A stretch of DNA of 64,000 bases, taken from positions 560,001 to 624,000 of the forward strand of contig NC_088314.1 of the NCBI RefSeq assembly GCF_910592395.1. The letters are read 5' to 3'. Made by a program: the position numbers and the translations under genes. This DNA is from Lineus longissimus. Its lineage: Eukaryota > Nemertea > Pilidiophora > Heteronemertea > Lineidae. Every line of letters starts with the position of its first letter. The stretch's first letter is position 1. The notes beneath the pieces were generated by a model that was not told the origin of the DNA, ran no database searches, and saw only the letters and a program-made list of their open reading frames with translations. Below, piece after piece: positions 56,337-64,000 of this stretch.

Positions 56337-59300
56337 GCATATACGGGAATTTCGTCTGGTGTTTTGGTGAGATCTTCTTGTGCACGCACGGTTTTGCGTG
56401 GCCTCTGATGACTGTGATATCGTGTCGTTGAATCTTAGTGATATATTGAACATAAGATTATTTTGATGATCTTAGTGATATCAACTTAATCATGCTGTAT
56501 AGCTCTTGTGAATCTTAGTGATATTCTAGTATTGGGCATTTTGGAGTGCTCATTGGTACGTATAGTGTCATGTGCGATTGTAAGGAAACATGTGTGACAG
56601 CACTCCAAAGATTGATTTTCACGATTGAAGTTATTCTTAGGTGATCGTGTTCCAAGCTAGTTCGTCTTTCTTGGTAACGTGTACTGGTAAGAACGTAATA
56701 TGACACATGAAATGTTGGATTGTTCTTGATTTAAGGACATATATTGGATTTTTCGTGGAGATGTATAGATTTCCTTCCAAAGCGATTTCTCCATTACCGA
56801 CCTTCCTTCAAACTGTGCCGGATCCACAAGAGCACTTCAAATGATTTTATTTCAATCCTCCTACTATCAAGTTCCAATAAGATACGTATGTGATCCCTAA
56901 TGATGTCGAGAGGGAATTTCCATCATTTCAAATCAAGAACGTACTATTGTTTCAATCATATAACAGCAAGTGGATCAGATGTTAGTAATTTGTTGGATAT
57001 AGACTGGATGCCCCCTGCGGCCGCTCGTGGCAAGGCTTGGGACACGGAGTGTCGTCACTGTCGGAGAATGAAGGGGATATATGTGGTGGGTGGGTGACAT
57101 GCAGCGAACGACTTTGATTACCTGTCTTGGTTGGGACCAATATAGAAGTCGAAGGCCGCTCTTTCCCTTTAGGAGGTTGAGAAGACGAGGGGGTGGCTGT
57201 TGGGGAGAATATCACTGAATAAGATAGAACTTGAGAGGAAGCAACTACTGAAGTAACAAAGAATTGTATTTTCTATGAAAGTAGACAGTTCTACATGTAC
57301 TAGACCATTGGCTACTGTTTATTTCGTGTCAACTACTTTCTGTTCTCTCAGTGAGTTAATCACACGTACACTCGTGATGTTGACCTTTTTGATGGTCCTG
57401 CCTACTCACACGAGGTGATGCATAATGAAACAATGTGAAACATGAAAAACCTTTGATATCAAACCTATCAATAATAACACCACTCGTTCTGTTTTAGGAA
57501 TGACTGGCAATTTGCTGAAAGACTGTACCAAACACAAGTGTTTTTTTTAATGAAAAGTAAACAACTACCTGTTTTGGTAAATTAGGTGATGCAATAGCTT
57601 TGAACTAATCAATTGTTGGAGGATAGGTAAAATTACAGACTGATTCGGTGGAATATAAATAAATGGATCGAACTGCAGTTACAAATCCTTTGTTAGTTAA
57701 CAGAAGATCACATGCTATAAAATATGACGAAAGCCGCCGCATTCTGGCTAATTTTGGCTGTTTTAAATCGATAGCGATTCTGCCCTTTTCTGAATTAGAG
57801 GCGGGAATGCAGTAATATATTGACGTGTGAGAGGACTGAGTTATTTGCAGGGGGCTGAATCCATCGGGTTCCTATCTGAAACAATAAGGTGCATTTTGTA
57901 TTCAAATAAGAGTCAACACTATGCCCAATACAATCTTTTTTTAGAAATCACGATTTTTATTTCGATTAGAAATTGGAAAAAGTACATATTATTGACATTA
58001 AACTGAGATAGACGATTTCGTGCTATTTCACCATTGGATAGGTTCCGATTTTTATCAGAAAACAATGTGGCAAGTTCACGAGCGATAACGTGTTGTTCTC
58101 GTCAAATATGCAACAACATAGCCTGGTATTCAAAGAAACAATAATAAAAACAATCGAATTGATTTAATGACGTCAGCAAGAGAAAAATAATCCAGTAATC
58201 CAGTTTTCGTTCTCGTTTTCAGATCAAAATCTGCACATCTAATCTATAATTGAAAAACCTTAAAATGATATGGGGATGATGAAATCTGACATTTTGTGAA
58301 TAAAAATGTGTTTAATTTCTATGATCTATTGATTCGTCTTTGTATGACATATCGATAATGATTCAATAACAAAGCACGCTTTTAAATGTACCATGACGTC
58401 TTACTGGTATATGTCGTGTTCTGTGGTTATGGTGAATGCACTGATGGTGCACAGACGGATATGAGCCTAACGACCGGTCATTTGAAATTCATTTTGATTC
58501 CCGTCGTAGCCCAAAATGATGCTTGAAATGGACACTGTGGAAGCAGTATGTCCCTTGCTGAAAGTGAAGTAGTAACTTGTATTTCATTCAAGACACAAAT
58601 TGACCATTTTAGTAAGAGAAACCTAACCAAACCTTCACCTCCAGCTGGTAACTGTGTTAGTCTGTCAGTGGCAATAAGTCAGTGACCATGATCTGGTAAA
58701 TATGACCATTCTATGGTCCCGTGGCATCGTCACAAAATTGGAAGCAAACCACCATCAAGATACAACATGAGTCTTGAAACCTTTGCTACGACTGACTTGC
58801 CTCAGGGCAAATACCCGTGGCATTTCCTTTACAAACTCTGATTCCAGTATAAAGTGATAACATTAGGTTGACAAAGACAACCTTTATGATGTTAAAAAGA
58901 GAAGAAACAATTATAGATCGTTTGAACTTCTCAACGAATCGATGTCGTTTTCTGCTCTCTTAACTTAAATATCGAAATGGATGCTCTCTGATTCTATTAC
59001 TGGTTATTATCCACCACTTTGCCGGAGGGATTTGTATCAATAGATACCTTAGCTTCCTGACATTGATTGCGTCAAAGTGAAGTGAAATCAGACATCATTT
59101 ACTGTTCATCTGAATACAGATGCTCCAATTATGATGTAATTTTATTCTGGCTTTTCGGTGAAATGTAATGGTGACCAAACCCCAGCCTAACAAACGGATA
59201 GTATCGTGCAAGATTCACTGAACACCCGACTCCTGTAAAAGTGAGACGTCGGCATCCGTGCGAACTCAAAACCCTCCGTATCATGTCTTTTACGATTATA

Positions 59301-59537
59301 CCAATCCTACGATAGCCTCCTAATGGCGAGTTAGGCATTTAACTTTTTATAATTGTTTGTTATTAAGTACATTTCATCCTTTGCCTGATGGAGACTATAC
59401 ATAAAAATGTCTTCTTGGAAAGCCTAATGCGAGCTCTGTTACGACACTTTATAAGGTGATGTTTAAAACTGACGAAGGAATCCGTGAAAGGGTTGGTTTA
59501 TCTAAAAGGAAGCGTATATACCAGAGCCGGTCTAACA
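56337..59537. other. Non-coding stretch
   Basis: No exon could be supported. A small set of gaatcttagtgatat repeats lies at about 56,430-56,525 and a CRE palindrome TGACGTCA at 58,168-58,175. Confidence 0.4.
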
Positions 59538-59650
59538 CTTTCGAGTGTTTCTGTTTATGAGCGTCTCCCTCATTGGTTGTCATGATCTCTCCAGCGTTCT
59601 ACAGTATGAAAACAGGGAACAACGAAAAATGTGCACTGGCGACAAACCAC
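59538..59650 (+). repeat. Dispersed repeat, copy B (related to 32,389)
   Basis: Same-orientation homolog of the intron 6 copy, sharing gagtgtttctgttt, ccctcattg, tcatgatctctccagc and agggaacaac. Homology may continue weakly to about 59,760. Several overlapping ORFs on both strands here have no recognised product. Confidence 0.55.
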
Positions 59651-60270
59651 AGAAGAATGCTGGTCATGGTGTGGATGTTTCAAGCGCAATGGGAATGCAT
59701 GCCTTGGTGCGAGCGGGCCTTGTTCAAAGACAATAGACCTTGTATTAGAGGCAATACATCGTAATGTAAGACATGTTTTCACGGGTGTACGAGTACACTA
59801 TTCCGTCAATTGTATTCCTTCTAAATGTAGTATTGTTCCGTCATTTATCATTAAATATCAAGATACGCTTATCGCACGGGGCTGTACGTCACAACTGCTA
59901 CATTTGACTGCGTTCACTTAATTTATTACTCAATAAAACACAATATTGCGATGAGAACATTGGCTGATTGTGTAAAAATATGGGTTTTCCATTGTTATTC
60001 CTTTGTCTGCTACGTCAACTTAATGAGATATTTGTGTCAAAATCGAGTCAGTGAGATGATATGCGTGTTTTCTTTCCGAGTAGTATTTACAAAGCATGGA
60101 CTATTTGAGACGTCCTCGACTGAGGCCATTTCATTTTATATCATATATGACTGTACGCAGAGACCAAAGGTGTGTAGCCTGGGGAATAAAAGAGTTAATG
60201 TTAGCTCCTAGCCCAAAGCCTTGGTCTCACTAGCAATAAATATCTGACGAATACCGTAAAATTGATTGTT

Positions 60271-60283
60271 GGGGGGGGGGGGG
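60271..60283 (+). repeat. Poly-G run (13 G)
   Basis: Thirteen consecutive G bases followed by tacttt, 60 bp upstream of the candidate exon at 60,344. It is a likely length-unstable homopolymer. Confidence 0.85.
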
Positions 60284-60343
60284 TACTTTAATGCTGGCTA
60301 TTTTTAGTTTTGAAGCAATGATAGAGCTATTTTGTTATTCCAG

Positions 60344-60472
60344 GTATTTAGCACGAGCGAACAAGGTATACCAGCACCGTTACGCCACATCGACCAGGCC
60401 AACCGTCAAACTCTAGTAACATTAGCTCAGCGCCAACAAATCCAGAACAAAAACGCATTTCTTACTGAATAA
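60344..60472 (+). CDS. Candidate terminal coding exon, unknown protein
   Basis: A good acceptor (ttttgttattccag|gtattt) is followed by 42 codons and a TAA. The translation begins VFSTSEQGIPAPLRHIDQAN and ends IQNKNAFLTE. Composition is protein-like: Gln/Asn-rich, amphipathic helix-like and few rare residues. An in-frame stop lies just 5' of the acceptor, so it would need upstream exons, which I could not identify. The promoter-like ATG at 56,205 is one possible partner and is phase-compatible through a weak donor. I do not recognise the family. Phase 1 also reads 23 codons before a stop, which weakens the call. Confidence 0.35.
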   Translation, partial: VFSTSEQGIPAPLRHIDQANRQTLVTLAQRQQIQNKNAFLTE

Positions 60473-61924
60473 TGCAAGTTGTAAACCTCGTGAAGTCAGT
60501 TAGTAATTCATTTTTAATTTGATACTTTGCCCCCAAGTGAACGCTAATGGAAAGTTAAGGCATCCGGCGTTCACCTTTTGTTTACCTTGTACGTTTTGCA
60601 TTTGCTGGTGGTTCACTATGACTGAATGAGACGCTGTGGTGTGAAACTTATGTTTGAATATGGCAAAACTAACAATATCAGAACGACAACCTGTATGCAC
60701 TCGACACCAGGCTCTTTTAATGCACTTTCAGCTGGTTACTAGAAGATGTTATCCCATTGAGCCTAGAGAGTACAAATCTTAGAAGCAAGCACAGCCTACA
60801 AACAATGGATGAACAAGCGATGTATACGATTTTGGACCCAGTTAACAGGAATTGCCTGATATGCACTCATTGCAAAATCACGCTTAACTTTCAAGGCTTT
60901 CGGGTGTGTAACATTGAACAATAAAAAGCTAGTTACAAATCAAGCCATGTTTCTTTGCCCAAAGAGTTACCACATTAAATATACAGCTCCCACTGGATGT
61001 CAAAATGCCTTTGTCTATACCACTGCATAAAAAGAAAACTTTGGGAAATATTTTGGTTTCTGTTACGCAGCTTTAGGTGGAAGCTTTCACAGGGGTATTG
61101 TTTATTCATACAGTGGAATGCGGGCAAACATTAATAGTTCATAAAGTAACTTTACCAGTAGTGATATGTAACAGGTACTGCCTCTTTTGTATTGTTCCCT
61201 TAACTGTGGTGTGAAACGCTGATCTGAGAGTAGCTTGACTGAAATGGGAAAGTCAACTACCAGTTTTCCATATCGTTTGCCATTTAGCGATATTTGTTTA
61301 CCAACGAAAGATGCACAGACTGGGACCTAACATGAAACTAACAATACAACCTTTCTCTTGGGCGTTCGTGATAAGATGGAACGCTGGTCCCTCGTGGCCT
61401 CTTTATAGACTACAAGTAAACAATAGATCCAAAAACATACAGTTGGCACAATATAACTCTGTCGATGTTATGAACGAAAAAATAGCCAAGCTTGCTGTAT
61501 CCGAATATGACTGATGATCCCGCCTCGCTCAAACAAACCACCATTGTTACTGTTTGCTGAAGGAAATGCTTTTGGGGAAATGTGTGGCTGTCTGATTAAT
61601 TAGACTCAGATCTTCAGTTTAATAGTCTGTAGACTATGACAATGATTTATCGCTCTTCTGTCGGCTTTTCTTTGTAGAATTGTCAAAACAATGGCAGAGA
61701 AGGCATCCAACCTTTAAGACGATCTCGTGAACGACCGCCGCATATCAAAGATGGGTTGATACGCGTGAACTCCAAACATCGCTCAGTAGGGATATACTGA
61801 GTTCATATCTGAATGATGTATACATGTTTACTCTCGGGGATATAGTTGCATTACGAGGTGTTTTGATCATAGTGGTCTGAGATCGATGCAACAAGCCATG
61901 TACCTAATCACTAAAAGGTGAATT
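60473..61924. other. Non-coding stretch
   Basis: Nothing recognisable apart from possible 3' UTR of the candidate exon. An aataaa hexamer occurs near 60,921. Confidence 0.4.
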
Positions 61925-62145
61925 CTAGTCCTCAGCGCTTTACAGTGTACAACCGTCTCAAAGCATTTTACATTCATTCCCACTCCTAACACCTCTCTGA
62001 AGATCCAAGGACCGGGGAAACTGCGTTACACTTGGTCATTTCAGTCCTGTTAAGAGTACAGCGTGGCACTGACCGAGCCTCGAACCCACAACCTTCCGAT
62101 TACTAACCCAGACGGGGCTCTTCCTCTGTGCTCCACCAGCACTTT
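61925..62145 (-). mobile_element. tRNA-derived SINE (minus strand)
   Basis: Read on the minus strand from 62,145, the head has an A-box-like gctggtggagcac and then taatcggaaggttgtgggtt, continuing into a B-box ggttcgaggctc. The stems no longer pair well, so this is not a functional tRNA. The body continues to ctttgagacggttgtacac and gtaaagcgctgagg, a 3' motif typical of marine-invertebrate SINEs. Exact ends and target duplications were not resolved. Confidence 0.65.
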
Positions 62146-64000
62146 AACAGTTCAGGCGCCAACCAAGAGCCATCCTTGGTGACAACTCTCACATGACCAG
62201 CTGCATGCACAGGGGAATTATGTCACTGCACTGCTCGAAATATTGACCAACCTCCCTAAAAGGTGCCATATGTTCTCATCTTTCTTCCACCACTTATGCT
62301 TAAGTGTGTTAATGTTTCGTAGCCACACGGATACCATTCCCTTTGTTGACAATGGCGACAGATATGCATTAACTTGTATCATTCGCGCGAAAGAGGGCGA
62401 AGAGCCGCATAAACAGTCGGAAATGGTGGAGGAATGCCACAAAGTGTCCTTGTAGAGCATACCAAGCCGATAAGGCAACGGGGCTCTAATCGCAAAAGGA
62501 ACAGGCCACGTATTATCGGAATGGTAACCTTACCCGAACTGTAATCATGTTCATGGATTTGTTCACAAATGCACTGAGCGATCTTTTGTTGTGACTAACT
62601 GATGTTGTAAGATGATCTCATGTAATGGTTCGTCCTGCATTGGGTATGTGGTGCAGTGACGGATACGACAGAGAAAGGGCCGCCGCGTGCATTGGTCATG
62701 CCACAATGACTAAAGCCACTACATGAACTAATTCATCAAATCCTTGCATGGTCAAGACACCCATGTGTATGTTACATACAAGCATTGTAGGTAACCACTG
62801 GACTCGCTCTGAATATCGCCAAAGCTTTCCTCAAGTGTAGAATACTAAAAGCATTCATTGTGACGACCCTTGGTCATGTTCATGTGTATCATACCACACA
62901 GGTTGATCAGGATGATTTGATTGTATCCCTGAGGAGATTCAATTTCCGTCTTGGCTATTCGATTGGAGTCTTCCTCTTATGGAAGCACTTTTATTAACGA
63001 CGCATTCGGTGAAACTTTCATTTGCAGTCTGGTGATTTTGATTCTAGCGAACTGGTCACAATGATATTGGTTTGTCCCTTTTGTCCCTGTTCGTGCTGGT
63101 CCTTCCTGCACCTGCTAGAGAATGCATTTGGCTGATTTTGCAGTAGTCAAATTGTTATCAGTTTAGGCTAAGCTTGCTTTTAACAGTAGACACAATGTAC
63201 ATTAATCTGCAGCCCGAAAGAACGATCACACAATAACGCCCTTAAGATCAGGCTTAGAGTCGAGTATAAACCCAAAACAAATGAATGCATGAGTATCTCA
63301 GATCAGCTGATCAGCCGACGATGTACGTGGAACTTGCAATCCACGCCAGCGGCCATCCGCAACAAGAGACATCAATAAAGAGAGATTATCTTTCATCTTC
63401 GTCCTAGGTAGCATCCACGATTTTTCAACATGGGCTTCTTTTGAAGGCACAGGACCACTTTAATTGTTTTAGCAACAATATGACTCGGTAACATCAAAGC
63501 TCCAGTTGCTGTAATTGCATTTCTCGAACACGGATCTGAATAAAGTCAACAGTTGCTTGCGGTTAGTCACTTTTGGTCGTTTAATTAAGAAATCATTATC
63601 GCTGCTCCGTGCTATTAGTGGTGGCTTAATACTGATTATGCCTTCTAATGTGCGTTGAGAGATACTTAGGGACAAATGATATCTTCTTTTAGATTGTCCT
63701 GGTGTCACTTTATTACATGGTTGGAAAACACAAAATAGAAAAAAATATAATTCTGTCTTATTTTTACGGAACGGATTCGGAAAACACCTAAGAGGAAGTG
63801 TTAACACCAATAACTGAGGATGTATTCCCATGTCGCCAGGACAGCTGGTATTGTGTTTGTATAAAAAGCAGCCTTATTGTGATAACATAGCCCTTTTCCA
63901 AGTTTTCACCAAGGAAAGGTCACTCAGTATTAAGAGAAACCCTCTTCTATTTCGGTTTGACTACTCAACAGCATCAAAGATGTACTCATTGGTGACTAAC
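62146..64000. other. Non-coding stretch
   Basis: No supported gene. Open frames on the minus strand at 62,218-62,478 and 63,469-63,831 (86 and 120 codons) lack recognisable domains and splice context. Confidence 0.4.

Noticed and set aside
63469-63831. 120-codon minus-strand ORF
   Set aside because: No domain, no promoter or splice context; its length is compatible with chance in this window.
1-64000. Retroviral, LTR-retrotransposon or viral genes
   Set aside because: No reverse transcriptase, integrase, capsid or long terminal repeat signature was recognised; only short MITE- and SINE-like remnants are present.

Overview
This window is animal nuclear DNA: AT-rich, with GT-AG introns, long non-coding stretches, minisatellites and short transposon remnants. 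It carries no bacterial-type operons. Two protein-coding genes can be supported firmly, both on the + strand. The first is a multi-exon scaffold gene of the whirlin/harmonin/dyschronic PDZ family. The second is a neuropeptide precursor encoding ten amidated peptides that end in -FL or -FI. Peptides ending in -FLamide are known to me from spiralians (AKYFLamide of the annelid Platynereis), so a marine spiralian such as an annelid, mollusc, brachiopod or nemertean is the best guess. The species is not determined.

Layout. Bases 1-13,759 hold no gene I can support. They contain a 40-copy 17-bp minisatellite (4,299-4,973), a G-rich tract, and a roughly 480-bp MITE-like element (10,930-11,408) whose left end recurs at 7,576. 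Bases 13,760-37,957 are the whirlin-like gene: nine coding exons whose splice phases all agree, predicting 2,263 residues. Exon 1 carries a harmonin-homology domain, a disordered linker and the first half of PDZ1. Exons 2-5 finish PDZ1 and encode PDZ2. Exon 7 is a 30-nt microexon. Exon 9 alone encodes about 1,514 highly charged residues. The introns hold tandem duplications, a six-copy 64-bp array (19,906-20,286) and SINE/LINE-like remnants. The 3' UTR probably ends near 39,680.

Bases 40,619-41,505 are a compound minisatellite whose roughly 68-bp unit changes length in 4-bp steps. It lies upstream of a compact promoter (CCAAT boxes, a perfect CRE, an E-box and a TATA-like box) for the intronless neuropeptide CDS at 42,117-42,692. 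From 43.4 to 64 kb I see no confident gene. There are two promoter-like clusters (about 48.6 and 56.2 kb), one plausible terminal coding exon (60,344-60,472), a diverged dispersed repeat (59,538) and a tRNA-derived SINE (about 62.1 kb).

The two genes are probably unrelated in function. The whirlin-like protein should be a cytoplasmic scaffold in sensory cells, stereocilia/cilia or synapses. The other product is a secreted neuroendocrine precursor. The most unusual content is the extreme architecture of the whirlin-like protein, its in-frame microexon, the FLamide-type precursor and its promoter, and the two minisatellites with structured variation.
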